From assembly GCF_000222585.1 (NCBI RefSeq), contig NZ_AFWE01000184.1:1-56317 (forward strand): a stretch of DNA of 56,317 nt, read 5' to 3'. This stretch comes from Vibrio scophthalmi LMG 19158. Lineage in GTDB: Bacteria; Pseudomonadota; Gammaproteobacteria; Enterobacterales; Vibrionaceae. Below are positions 1-8,320 of this stretch, in pieces. A model generated the notes under the pieces. That model did no database searches. It saw nothing but the letters and a program-made list of their open reading frames with translations, and was not told the DNA's origin. The translations under genes were made by a program, and so were the position numbers. Position 1 is the stretch's first letter, and every line of letters begins with the position of its first letter.

Positions 1-1168
1 CATACCTTTGGGACCACTGGCTATTGATGTCTACTTGCCATCGTTTCCACAGATGATAGAAGCGTTCGCTGTCTCTGATAGTGAAATAAGACAAACTATT
101 TCGATTTACGTTTTGGCGCTCGGTGTTAGTCAATTAATCGCGGGACCCGTTTCTGATCGCAAAGGGCGAAAGTTCTCAGCCATGTTTGGGTTGATCATGT
201 ATGCAGTAGGTAGCCTGTTGGTTGTAGCATCTTCCTCTTTAGAGATTCTATACGCAGCGCGAGCCCTTCAAGGTGTTGGCGCTTCATTCACTATGATTAC
301 TGCCATGGCTTGGGTTCGAGACAATTACGAAGGTGACGTCGCGGGCAAGTGGTTAAGTTATATGGGGGGTGTAACCAGTGCGGTACCAACTATTGCACCG
401 CTCATTGGTAGTGGGTTGGTTCTCTTGTGGGGTTGGACAGGTGGCTTCTACCTCATGGCTGGTTTAGCTCTCTTGTTGTTTATTATGTCAGCGGTAACAC
501 TTCAGTCTAAGAAGAGTGTTATGGCTACGGTTAATGTAAAAGATACGGTTGATGTAAAGGACACACAAGCACTTAAATGTAATGTGCGTGACATCTTGAG
601 CAATCGTACGTTTTTGGTGTATTCACTGGCTAACATGCTCAGTTTTGGTGCACTGTTGACTTACATTTCGGTTGCCCCAATTGTTGCAATTAGTGAAGGA
701 GAGCTTTCTCAAGTGCAGTTCTCTCTTATGTTTGGCGTCATAGGCGGCGTTCAAATATTAGCTAGCCTTATTGCACCAAGATTGATGAAGTCGTTTGGCC
801 GCAGGAACACTGTGCGTTTTGGTGCCACCGTTATCACTGTCGGAGGCGTGGGTTTGTTGTTTATAAGCTCAAATGCGACTAATGCGTTCTTTGCTCTATC
901 GGCATTGGGAGCCGCAGGCTTTAGTCTCTTATCTGGCTCTGCTACATCTCTTGCCCTTGAGCCTTTTAAGTATTGTGCTGGTTTGGCAACATCAATCGAT
1001 GGTTTTTTCAGAATGATTGGAGGCGCATTGCTAGTTGTTGTATCGGGAGTTTTGGGAGTCAGTAGTATCTCTACACTAGCCATCGTCATGCTGTTGTCAT
1101 TGCTGCCAGTTTTGTTAATCACAGTAGAGAGCCGCACCATGCATAGAGCTGACTCAAGGTTAAATTAA
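1..1168 (+). CDS. Bcr/CflA-type MFS drug exporter, 5' end cut by window
   Basis: Multidrug:proton antiporter of the inner membrane. The reading frame is already open at base 2, and the first visible residues (PLGPLAIDVYLPSFP) are the typical end of TM1 in Bcr/CflA transporters, so the true start lies outside the window. The loop after TM2 carries the MFS motif A as GPVSDRKGRK. About eleven further hydrophobic helices follow, and the protein ends after a basic tail at 1166-1168 (TAA). Substrate cannot be told from sequence. No co-directional partner is close: the next gene starts 488 bases downstream. Confidence 0.88.
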   Translation, partial: IPLGPLAIDVYLPSFPQMIEAFAVSDSEIRQTISIYVLALGVSQLIAGPVSDRKGRKFSAMFGLIMYAVGSLLVVASSSLEILYAARALQGVGASFTMITAMAWVRDNYEGDVAGKWLSYMGGVTSAVPTIAPLIGSGLVLLWGWTGGFYLMAGLALLLFIMSAVTLQSKKSVMATVNVKDTVDVKDTQALKCNVRDILSNRTFLVYSLANMLSFGALLTYISVAPIVAISEGELSQVQFSLMFGVIGGVQILASLIAPRLMKSFGRRNTVRFGATVITVGGVGLLFISSNATNAFFALSALGAAGFSLLSGSATSLALEPFKYCAGLATSIDGFFRMIGGALLVVVSGVLGVSSISTLAIVMLLSLLPVLLITVESRTMHRADSRLN

Positions 1169-1230
1169 CACCTAACTTAATCGCTTGGAAATTGACGAAC
1201 ATAAAGCAATTTGGTGCTAGATGCCTCGGC

Positions 1231-1264
1231 TCACATAACTACCACAAATGTGGTGGCTGTGTGA
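1231..1264. repeat. 16-bp imperfect inverted repeat (hairpin)
   Basis: Bases 1231-1246 (TCACATAACTACCACA) pair with 1249-1264 around an AA centre with one mismatch and two G-T wobbles. There is no T-run after it on either strand, so it is not a classical terminator. It lies 62 bases after the exporter stop and may mark that transcript's end or be part of a degenerate mobile repeat. Confidence 0.45.
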
Positions 1265-1320
1265 TTTGGGAAACATGTAGTAGATTAAATGACCGTAGCA
1301 ATTCAATCTGAAGCTTTGCA

Positions 1321-1380
1321 ATACCTCACCTAATCCATTGAATGCTAATTTAGCAAAACCACTGATTTATTCTTGTCCAA
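1321..1380. repeat. degenerate direct repeat, copy A
   Basis: Aligns without gaps to 3154-3213 (copy B), with about 44 of 60 positions identical by hand count. The best blocks are ATACCT, CTAATTTAGC, CACTGA and TGTCCAA. The two copies bracket the orphan gene at 1657-3015 and are 1833 bases apart. Confidence 0.6.
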
Positions 1381-1408
1381 GAACTTCTCAGGTTGAATTT
1401 TTATCCGA

Positions 1409-1432
1409 GGCACTTTCTAGCTCGAAAGTGCC
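1409..1432. terminator. possible weak terminator hairpin
   Basis: GGCACTTTC (1409-1417) pairs perfectly with GAAAGTGCC (1424-1432) over a 6-base loop. It is followed by a C/T-rich stretch rather than a clean T-run, so terminator function is doubtful. It lies between the exporter and the orphan gene. Confidence 0.35.
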
Positions 1433-1656
1433 CCATTCCTTGTTTCGACTGATTCAACACATCCACCACCAAAGCTTCATCTGACTTACTTTTCCTAATC
1501 CAACTATGTGACCAAATTCACTGTGCCACTACAGTCGTAGACACTGACCTCGGCGAGTCAGATCATAGACTTCTATCTCTAGGGCGGGATTAACAGTTAC
1601 TTAGCACTCGAAACTAGATAAAATACCGATGCCTAATCAATACGGATTCAGAAGTC

Positions 1657-3015
1657 ATGGGAAGCTACGCATACGACTACTTAAATGATTCATTGCTACT
1701 TGATAGTACACTCGTTACTAGACTTTATAGTGGCCTTTCAGATGCAGTACTCGAACAGGAACTTATTAAATACCGTGAATACTGCTTAAAGGTACTGCCT
1801 GAAATACGTGATGTGGTCAAATCTCAGGGCGTAGTTAGTTGCTTAGCAACTGATACCCTGTCTCATACTTCTCATCTAAAACAGGCTGCACTATATCTAG
1901 AAGAAGCTGTAGTTGCAGATCCAGTCTTTGAACTAACTGACTTTAGAACTCAAGCTACAGAAGCCCTGGCGTCATTTATCGGCATGGCTTCAACCCCAAA
2001 GGTAGACCGCCATAAACTAACCAAAGCAGCGGTTCGATTGATTGAATTACGTCCGTTAGTAGCAGGTGGTTACGTTAAGCTGTACCCAGTTACTTTTGAA
2101 CTTGAAAGGGACACTGAAGTACAGCTACTCTACTCAGATGTTGGATTTGAAGATTGCTTACCTCCAAACATCTTAGAACAGTACAAAGCTAGTGTTGATG
2201 TGCGAAGTGTTCAGAACGATAATGGACGAATGCTCGTAATGCGTGATCTATACCCATGTAGAAACATCAGCATTCATTTCCAAGGCATGGAAAGCGGCTT
2301 CGCTATGGGTTATCTATTAAACCCAACAGAATTTGAACCGACTGATAAAGAAAACCTATTCACCTTCATTCAAAAGAAGTCTTCTGTGCCACCCAGTAAA
2401 GCTGATTTTGATGCTTGGGTATATCAATCTGTAAATCAAACTGCGAGAAATCATTACATTGACCTCAGCAAGCGTGTAGCGTTATCAGAATACCTCGGCT
2501 GCATGTTTGGTACGGAGCATCCGTTTGAAAGCAATCTACTTAACATGAATGTCGGTAGTACTGATATTCAAGCCAATACATTAAATTGTGCGCTACAGAT
2601 GGACGTGCCATTCATGGAACAAGTATCCTCTGCTGATTTGATGTCTATTCGAAACAACGACGGTGAAGCATTCCAGTCGTTCCGTGCTGAATTAGAAAAA
2701 GGGCTACGTGAAGCAAGGAATGAAACTGACCCTAGTCGTGTGAAAGCAATTATCGAAGATACTCAGCATGAACTATTCGAAGTACAGATGCACCAGATAG
2801 CCCCACAAGTGAAGCAGTTAAAACGAACACATTTTGCTGAAGCTGGTATTGCCGTTGCTGGCTTAGGGTTTAGCATTGTGACTGGCGGGGCTAGTTTGAT
2901 TGCTACTGGCGTTGCGGGGTTGAATGCTCTGAAGTCACACCACGACTACAAATCAAAAGTCACTGCTAATCCAAGTCATTTCTTGTGGAATGTAAAACAG
3001 AAAGCAAAGAAGTAG
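1657..3015 (+). CDS. orphan protein of unknown function with C-terminal hydrophobic hairpin
   Basis: I do not recognise this 452-residue protein. There is no signal peptide and no nucleotide-binding or catalytic motif I can name. Most of it is mixed and polar. Residues about 396-425 form a glycine-rich hydrophobic stretch (AGIAVAGLGFSIV, then ASLIATGVAGL) that could be a membrane hairpin, followed by a short basic tail ending KQKAKK. The ATG at 1657 has only a weak AGAAG upstream. The gene stands alone, 488 bases from the exporter and 363 from the arsR-type gene, between two copies of a degenerate 60-bp repeat and close to two hairpins. That setting suggests an inserted single-gene unit, which is inference. 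Confidence 0.7.
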   Translation: MGSYAYDYLNDSLLLDSTLVTRLYSGLSDAVLEQELIKYREYCLKVLPEIRDVVKSQGVVSCLATDTLSHTSHLKQAALYLEEAVVADPVFELTDFRTQATEALASFIGMASTPKVDRHKLTKAAVRLIELRPLVAGGYVKLYPVTFELERDTEVQLLYSDVGFEDCLPPNILEQYKASVDVRSVQNDNGRMLVMRDLYPCRNISIHFQGMESGFAMGYLLNPTEFEPTDKENLFTFIQKKSSVPPSKADFDAWVYQSVNQTARNHYIDLSKRVALSEYLGCMFGTEHPFESNLLNMNVGSTDIQANTLNCALQMDVPFMEQVSSADLMSIRNNDGEAFQSFRAELEKGLREARNETDPSRVKAIIEDTQHELFEVQMHQIAPQVKQLKRTHFAEAGIAVAGLGFSIVTGGASLIATGVAGLNALKSHHDYKSKVTANPSHFLWNVKQKAKK

Positions 3016-3153
3016 TTCCATTAGTTCGCAATTAAACAGAAAGCACGCTGTCTGCGGGTTATTTGTTGTGGGATTGTTTGCTGGTACCTGTAGGATCGGT
3101 TTCGTTCTCTCTATTGCTATCGAACCTCTGACAGTGAGCTTTTTCACTTTTCC

Positions 3154-3213
3154 ATACCTGTAGTAATGTATTCATTACTAATTTAGCGAATTCACTGACT
3201 CATTTCTGTCCAA
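3154..3213. repeat. degenerate direct repeat, copy B
   Basis: Partner of 1321-1380 in the same orientation, conserved in blocks as described there. Similarity fades on both sides. Read on the minus strand, both copies end a short frame with LD(K/R)N(K/E)SV...LN-stop. The identity continues past that stop and differences are not third-base biased, so this is a repeated non-coding element rather than a shared gene end. Confidence 0.6.
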
Positions 3214-3320
3214 AAGTTGGTTGTGACCGGCTCTCATTAGAGTTTCAACTTAGTGGAAATAGTTCCAATGAAACTTTTCCCTACATCCGCGATTTGAAGT
3301 AACGAGATTGCTTTTTAGTT

Positions 3321-3344
3321 ATATTTCGATTATTTTGGAAATAT
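3321..3344. promoter_or_regulatory. candidate ArsR-family operator
   Basis: ATATTTC (3321-3327) is mirrored by GAAATAT (3338-3344), giving 7-bp perfect arms with a 10-base centre. It sits 35 bases before the regulator's start codon in an AT-rich stretch that also holds a TATAGT box (3344-3349). Location and symmetry suit autoregulation by the downstream ArsR-type protein, which is inference. Confidence 0.35.
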
Positions 3345-3378
3345 ATAGTAAATCGAAGCAAACTAATCGGTGAATACA

Positions 3379-3675
3379 ATGGAACTCGAAGCTGTTGCTA
3401 AAGCGTTAAAAGAGCTTGGCCATCCAACCCGTTTATCTATCTACAAAAGTGTGGTGAAAGCAGGGTATCAAGGCATTGCGGTGGGTGGATTACAAGAGCA
3501 ATTAGATATTCCTGGCTCCACGTTATCTCATCATATTGCCAGCCTTGCTTCAGCCGGTTTGATCAGTCAACGTCGCGAAGGGCGAACTCTGTATTGTGTG
3601 GCGGAATATCAATGCTTAGAAGGCGTGATTGGTTTTTTACAAGCGGAATGCTGCGCTGATGAAAAATGCCAATAA
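3379..3675 (+). CDS. ArsR-family winged-helix transcriptional regulator
   Basis: Small cytoplasmic repressor of 98 residues. Residues 5-80 form the ArsR winged helix: LGHPTRLSIYK, a recognition helix around IPGSTLSHHI, and the wing RREGRTLYCV. The classical ELCVC metal site in the recognition region is absent. Instead Cys residues cluster at the C-terminus (ECCADEKC), so a thiol or metal signal is possible. I place the start at the ATG at 3379, which has GGTGA at 3369-3373. A GTG at 3370 lies inside that ribosome site and is less likely. Its last 17 bases overlap the sigma-factor gene, so the two are translationally coupled. A candidate operator lies at 3321-3344. Confidence 0.85.
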   Translation: MELEAVAKALKELGHPTRLSIYKSVVKAGYQGIAVGGLQEQLDIPGSTLSHHIASLASAGLISQRREGRTLYCVAEYQCLEGVIGFLQAECCADEKCQ

Positions 3676-4231
3676 TTTACTGAATCTTGATGAGGTATGG
3701 CGCCAATACCAGCATTCATTGAAAGCGTTTTTGCATAGTAAAGTCGCTAATGAGGCAGACGTTGAAGACCTACAACAAGAGATTTTGATCAAGACCTACC
3801 AAAGCTTGGCGGATGTACAAAATGAATCAAGCGTGAAGTCTTGGTTGTTTCAATTGGCGCAGCGAACCATTATCGATTTTTATCGCAAGCGTGCTCGTAC
3901 TCAACGCGATAATGATCTACAAGCGGATGATTTATGGTTTGAACAAGTGCCTGAAAGTGTTGAGCAAGAACTGGCAAATTGTATTGCGCCATTTATTCAA
4001 GCATTGCCAGAGTCGAGTGCTGAACTTCTCGGAAGTGTTGAGCTTGGTGGTGTTAGTCAAAAAGAGTTGGCCGAGCAGCAAGGTGTCAGCTACTCCACAC
4101 TGAAATCTCGCGTGCAAAAGAGCCGTACAGAGCTTAAAAAGCTGTTTGAAGAGTGCTGTGATCTGACTCTGGATAAGCATGGTAATGTGATTGATTATCT
4201 TCAGAAATCAAAAGCATGCCCCCACTGCTAA
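3659..4231 (+). CDS. sigZ: ECF-type RNA polymerase sigma factor, SigZ family
   Basis: Alternative sigma factor of 190 residues. Region 2 is seen at about residues 10-75 (ADVEDLQQEILIKTY, then SWLFQLAQRTIIDFYRK) and region 4 at about 110-160, with the helix-turn-helix QKELAEQQGVSYSTLKSRVQ. The tail carries ECC and ends CPHC, the cysteine-bearing C-terminus usual for SigZ-type proteins. The ATG at 3659 overlaps the end of the ArsR-type gene. An upstream ATG at 3629 in the same frame would only add residues read inside arsR. No anti-sigma gene is adjacent, so the ArsR-type protein may be the controller. Target genes are unknown. Confidence 0.82.
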   Translation: MKNANNLLNLDEVWRQYQHSLKAFLHSKVANEADVEDLQQEILIKTYQSLADVQNESSVKSWLFQLAQRTIIDFYRKRARTQRDNDLQADDLWFEQVPESVEQELANCIAPFIQALPESSAELLGSVELGGVSQKELAEQQGVSYSTLKSRVQKSRTELKKLFEECCDLTLDKHGNVIDYLQKSKACPHC

Positions 4232-4259
4232 TCATCTTCTTAGTCTGATTAGCATTAAA

Positions 4260-4280
4260 AAGCCTCGCGGTGCGAGGCTT
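4260..4280. terminator. bidirectional rho-independent terminator
   Basis: Stem AGCCTCGC (4261-4268) and GCGAGGCT (4272-4279) with a 3-base loop, A-rich before and T-rich after. It serves the sigma-factor gene on the plus strand and the chemoreceptor gene on the minus strand. Confidence 0.85.
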
Positions 4281-4310
4281 TGGTGTATTAAAAGCGTTGT
4301 ATTGTAAACG

Positions 4311-6224
4311 CTACAGCTTAAAGCTACCCACCATGGTATCTAAACGTTGAGAAAGCTCTTTGAGTTCTCCACTAGCTAAAGCCAATTCCTCTGCTGTCCC
4401 TGTGGTTGCTTCATTGATCGCGTTGATCTCTTCGATATTGTTGTTGATGGTATAAACCACGGTTGACTGCTCTTCGGTTGCCGTTGCAACTTGGGTATTA
4501 CGATCGGTAATATCGTGAATACGCTCCGAGATATGAGTCAGAACTTCGGCCGCTTCGTCAGACGATGACACGCCTTCATAAGTCAGCGCCTTGCCCGCTT
4601 CCATTGCGGTTACCGCGTCTTTCGCGTCACCTTGTAGCTGGTTAATCATCTTCTGAATTTCGTCGGTAGAAGATGCGGTGCGGCTCGCTAGGTTGCGAAC
4701 TTCATCTGCAACAACCGCAAATCCACGGCCTTGCTCACCCGCGCGTGCTGCTTCAATCGCTGCGTTCAATGCAAGTAGATTCGTTTGATCTGAAATATCA
4801 CGGATAACATCCAAAATTGAACCGATCTCTTGAGTAGTTGACGCTAGCTGCCCCACGACTTGGCCAGTATGGTCGATGTCTGCGGCTAAACGGCTGATCA
4901 CATTTTTCGCCTTGTTGACGACGTTTTGCCCCATCTGAGTATTATCAGAGGCGAGCGCTGCGGTATCTGCCGCGGTTGCAGCGTTTGAGGCGATTTCACT
5001 AATGGTTGCGCCCATCTGATTGATCGCAGTGACCACTTGAATCGTTTGGTCGCGTTGCAGCTGGCTATTGTCGTAGGTTGAGTTGGCTCGGTTAGACACA
5101 TTATCCGCCGCAGATTGCAGTGCATGACTGGTGGATGCAACCTCTTTCATCGATTGGTGGATCTTTTCAATAAAGCCGTTAAAGCCTTCTGACAATTGGC
5201 CGATTTCATCACTACTCTTAATTTCAATACGTTGTGATAAATCCCCATCCCCTTTGCCTAAGTCGCTAAAACGCGCTGCGATAGCACGAATCGGGCGAGT
5301 AATGCTGTTGGCGAGTAACACACCCATGATGATAAATAGCACCGCAATAAAGGCGGTGGTGAGCATCATTTGTTTTGCTACTGCGGCAAGATCAGCAAAC
5401 ACTTCTTCAACAGGAACCACGCCGACAACGAACCAATCCATGGATGGAACGTAGGTGCTCGAAACAAAGACCTGTTCGCCTTGGTATTCCGCTTCGATGA
5501 GATTGAAACCTGACTTATTAAGTAGTTTCGCAGTACCAACGCCGTAAAGATTATCCAAAGAGCTGCGTGTTGCGTTGCCATCACGATGAATTTTGATGTT
5601 GCCATTTGCGTCCGTAAGGAAGACAAAGCCACTTTGCTCAATTCTAAAATTGTTAAGTAGCGACACCATGTCATCCATTGATTTAGATAGACCAGCCATG
5701 GTTAAGCCGTGCAATAGCTGAAAATTGGTGAACATTTTCACATCGCCATTTGGCTCTTGAAAGATACTGACAGAGGTTGCATTACCCGATTGAGTAAAGC
5801 CAAAAAACCAACCATCTTGTTGTTGGTTTAGCTGACGTAAGAAGCCGTCTTGGTTCCAGTAATAAGCCGTTTCTCGGTTTGCAACCGAGGCATCATTTAG
5901 GTCGTACTGCTGACGAACGTTCTTGAGTTCTTGGACTAACATCGCTTGTACACTGGCATCGATTTCAGTGCCATCGACGGCGTGTTTGATAAACTCGTTA
6001 TTGGTGATTTGTTCAGCTGCCAGCAGCATTTCGCTTACTTCACGGTCGATCTGATTACTAATGTCGTCAAGGATCGACGGAAGCTCAATTTCTATAAGGT
6101 GGTGTTCAAGTAAGCTACGAGACTGTTTCTGGGCGATGACGCCCATAATAATTGTGGATGAAAGCACGGCTAAGGTGATTCCTGCCACCACCTTTTGCTT
6201 GATGCTAATTGAATTTAATTTCAT
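4311..6224 (-). CDS. methyl-accepting chemotaxis protein with periplasmic cache domain
   Basis: Chemoreceptor of 637 residues. TM1 is at about 10-30, followed by a periplasmic cache-type sensor of about 250 residues (with [18 protein letters not shown] and ending WFVVGVVP). TM2 is at about 285-307, then HAMP beginning [14 protein letters not shown], then the long cytoplasmic coiled coil. The hairpin tip contains the invariant [20 protein letters not shown] stretch that binds CheA/CheW. There is no NWETF-type CheR tether at the C-terminus. The gene is monocistronic, closed by the terminator at 4260-4280. The ligand cannot be read from sequence. Confidence 0.93.
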   Translation of the reverse strand: MKLNSISIKQKVVAGITLAVLSSTIIMGVIAQKQSRSLLEHHLIEIELPSILDDISNQIDREVSEMLLAAEQITNNEFIKHAVDGTEIDASVQAMLVQELKNVRQQYDLNDASVANRETAYYWNQDGFLRQLNQQQDGWFFGFTQSGNATSVSIFQEPNGDVKMFTNFQLLHGLTMAGLSKSMDDMVSLLNNFRIEQSGFVFLTDANGNIKIHRDGNATRSSLDNLYGVGTAKLLNKSGFNLIEAEYQGEQVFVSSTYVPSMDWFVVGVVPVEEVFADLAAVAKQMMLTTAFIAVLFIIMGVLLANSITRPIRAIAARFSDLGKGDGDLSQRIEIKSSDEIGQLSEGFNGFIEKIHQSMKEVASTSHALQSAADNVSNRANSTYDNSQLQRDQTIQVVTAINQMGATISEIASNAATAADTAALASDNTQMGQNVVNKAKNVISRLAADIDHTGQVVGQLASTTQEIGSILDVIRDISDQTNLLALNAAIEAARAGEQGRGFAVVADEVRNLASRTASSTDEIQKMINQLQGDAKDAVTAMEAGKALTYEGVSSSDEAAEVLTHISERIHDITDRNTQVATATEEQSTVVYTINNNIEEINAINEATTGTAEELALASGELKELSQRLDTMVGSFKL

Positions 6225-6500
6225 TGGTTGATCTGCCTTTTTATAGCATGTCGTTATTGTGAGGTTTTACGCCTGCTTACCCTATTCGGCGATGACTTCC
6301 ATTCGTAGAGATGTCCAACACGGTTAAGATATCGACATGTAGTTGCATTTCTTTACAAAAAAATGCGATCCATATTTAAATGTCTAATTGAAGATCACAG
6401 ATTGGTAGCAAAAAATTTATTTAAGCAATGAGTAAGAGAGCGAACAGAATGGTGGATTGATCGAGGTAACGAAGGTAAATACGACAGGGAAACGGCTAGA

Positions 6501-7013
6501 TTATAAGACCAACGGTTCTATCCATAAGCTGATAAAGGCCATTGTGACACTGAGTGAATTTACCGCCAATAGCCATAAAAAAGCAGTACTTTTTAGCTGA
6601 AGATTGGCCACAAACCACTTTTTATATACGAGTCCTTCTAGGATGCTGTTGACCAAGCAACCCAATAGAAATGTAGCTCCCCAGGTGATGGGGTTAAATG
6701 TGCCCCAGCCGAGAAGTGAGTTAATGATCGAGGCAGGGAAGAATTCCCAAAGCAGTCCCGCCAAAGGAATCAATACAATGCCTAATAGCGCGGAAACTAT
6801 ATTGGCGGCGAGAGTTGCAACGAAAGCTCGTTTAGCGGGTAAAGAGAAATAATAGCGAACAAAAAGCGTTTCGAGCACGAGACCGGCGCTAATTGCCCAC
6901 CAAGAAAAAAGGCGAACCTCCAAATAGAGGGCAGGCCAAACCACGTTCGCATAAGCGACTGTAGGCAGCAGTAACAAGCTTAAAAGGCTAATCTTTTGCA
7001 CGTGGCTCATCAT
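6501..7013 (-). CDS. small inner-membrane protein of unknown function
   Basis: Hydrophobic protein of about 170 residues. An N-terminal segment looks like a signal sequence or first helix (ISLLSLLLLPTVAYA), followed by about four more membrane helices with short polar links. Two adjacent ATGs (7013 and 7010) are possible starts; AAAGAG lies just upstream. It follows the DUF2007 gene by 13 bases on the same strand, so the two are probably co-transcribed. I cannot assign a family, and the conserved-looking WGTFNPITWG stretch near residue 105 gives no known function. Confidence 0.7.
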   Translation of the reverse strand: MMSHVQKISLLSLLLLPTVAYANVVWPALYLEVRLFSWWAISAGLVLETLFVRYYFSLPAKRAFVATLAANIVSALLGIVLIPLAGLLWEFFPASIINSLLGWGTFNPITWGATFLLGCLVNSILEGLVYKKWFVANLQLKSTAFLWLLAVNSLSVTMAFISLWIEPLVL

Positions 7014-7026
7014 GATGTTCTCTTTG

Positions 7027-7437
7027 TTATTCGCCTAACTTATCGCTAAATTGGCCACATTGATGGCACTTGTAGCCATGCTTGTAAAAGAAGAGTGGAA
7101 AGCCAAGCAAGATAAAGACAACAAAAGCGGTGCGTTTTCCTTGTGTAAAGGCATAAATGTCAGTGCTGCCACAGCATGAACAGCGTTCTCTTTTTGTAGA
7201 AGCTGCGTCTTCACCGTTGCTGAGTAAGTGTGAAAAATCACTGTTGAGTAGCTCACTAGCAACCGTTATATCCGTTTCGTGTACCATGAGACGGACTCCG
7301 CCAATGGCATTGGAATAAAGCCATTGCGCATTCACGGTGTGCTCATCAGCGAGATAACACTCAATTCCTGCACAATCGAGGCTGGCTTTGGCTATGTGTG
7401 CTTCATGAGGAAAAGAAAATCGAGCAACAACAATCAA
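7027..7437 (-). CDS. DUF2007-type protein with membrane segment and zinc ribbon
   Basis: About 137 residues in three parts. An N-terminal DUF2007-like alpha/beta domain (VARFSFPHEAHIAKASLDCAGIECYL) is followed by a Cys pair (CSCC) and a hydrophobic segment (AFVVFILLGFPLFFY), then a second pair (CHQC); the two pairs together look like a zinc ribbon split around one membrane helix. I set the start at a TTG at 7437. It is preceded by a strong AAGGAG (minus strand, 7448-7443) five bases away and gives the MIVVARF start expected for this domain. An ATG 48 bases further upstream (7485) has no such site. Role unknown; it leads a two-gene unit. Confidence 0.78.
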   Translation of the reverse strand: MIVVARFSFPHEAHIAKASLDCAGIECYLADEHTVNAQWLYSNAIGGVRLMVHETDITVASELLNSDFSHLLSNGEDAASTKRERCSCCGSTDIYAFTQGKRTAFVVFILLGFPLFFYKHGYKCHQCGQFSDKLGE

Positions 7438-7688
7438 AATAGCTCCTTGGTTCCCATCTAACTGCGCCGCTAGCGATCTGATCACAGCGCGTCGTCACAA
7501 GTGACATGTTATAACAACGATGACTGATACCGTTCAACATAAGTCTTTGATCATTCTTGCTGATTAAAACCACTGATAACGTTGTTGTAGATTTTGTAAT
7601 TAGAATAACTAGTTAACGGTAATCTACGCCTAGTTCTAAGCGATTTTTCTTGCGCAAATTTCTGACCACTTACTTATCCTGATTGGTA

Positions 7689-8009
7689 TTAGCAGTCGTC
7701 ACCTAGATACCACCCACGAGTAATAATACCATCAGAATCGGCGACCCACGTGATGATGCAGTCTCGATAGGGATCGGAGAATGCGTGTTGAGTTTCGCCG
7801 TTATCAAGTTTGGTTTGCGTTTCTTGCCATGCGTAGATTTTAGTCTCAAACAGGCCCAGCGCCTTGCGACTTGGCGTCAGATATAACGTTTGCGCGTCTA
7901 TGATGTTGGAATCCACGTAGGATTGAACATGGGTATCGAGGCTAACGATTTGGCTAGTACAACCAGTCACAGTCATCAGTAATGTCGCGAATAAAATGGC
8001 TCGTGGCAC
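7689..8009 (-). CDS. small secreted lipoprotein of unknown function
   Basis: Predicted lipoprotein of 106 residues with a short signal peptide ending in the lipobox TVTGC (modified Cys at 17). The mature part has DPYRDC, a WVADSDG segment and GWYLGDDC at the end, so two Cys may form a disulfide. It starts with GTG at 8009, supported by AGGAG six bases upstream. It stands alone between the DUF2007 unit and a second lipoprotein gene on the same strand. No family is recognised beyond the lipoprotein signal. Confidence 0.72.
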   Translation of the reverse strand: MPRAILFATLLMTVTGCTSQIVSLDTHVQSYVDSNIIDAQTLYLTPSRKALGLFETKIYAWQETQTKLDNGETQHAFSDPYRDCIITWVADSDGIITRGWYLGDDC

Positions 8010-8320
8010 AGTGAACTCCTAGTCAATCATTGCGCTTTTTCAGTCGAATATTCATTACATTTAATATCAAGTTATGTTTAGTTCTATATATTGTGCAATA
8101 AATAGAGAAATAGTAATGGAAAAATGAATTTATGCCATTAACTGAATTGTTTATGTGGAGTGTTTTATCACATTTGTCTGTCTTAAATTTGAGCCGAGTT
8201 GTCAGTTTTACTTATATGGAGTCAATAAAATGTAAAAAGCCCTAAGTGGCAATCTATCAGTTTGAATTTCTCAATATATAAGATGTATTCTTAATTCGGC
8301 GTTATAATGGAAGTTATTTG
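8010..8320. other. AT-rich intergenic stretch, nothing recognised
   Basis: This 311-base gap separates two minus-strand lipoprotein genes. It is rich in A/T runs. I see no clear terminator, tRNA, repeat or coding remnant in it; a promoter for the gene at 7689-8009 must lie here but no box stands out. Confidence 0.5.

Noticed and set aside
1321-3213. Repeats A and B as integron attC sites or insertion-sequence ends
   Set aside because: They are direct, not inverted; they lack the R-box/core-site pattern of attC and there is no transposase or recombinase gene between them.
4311-6224. Long open frames on the strand opposite the chemoreceptor genes
   Set aside because: They follow the codon pattern of the real gene in shifted frames, have no ribosome sites and no recognisable domains.
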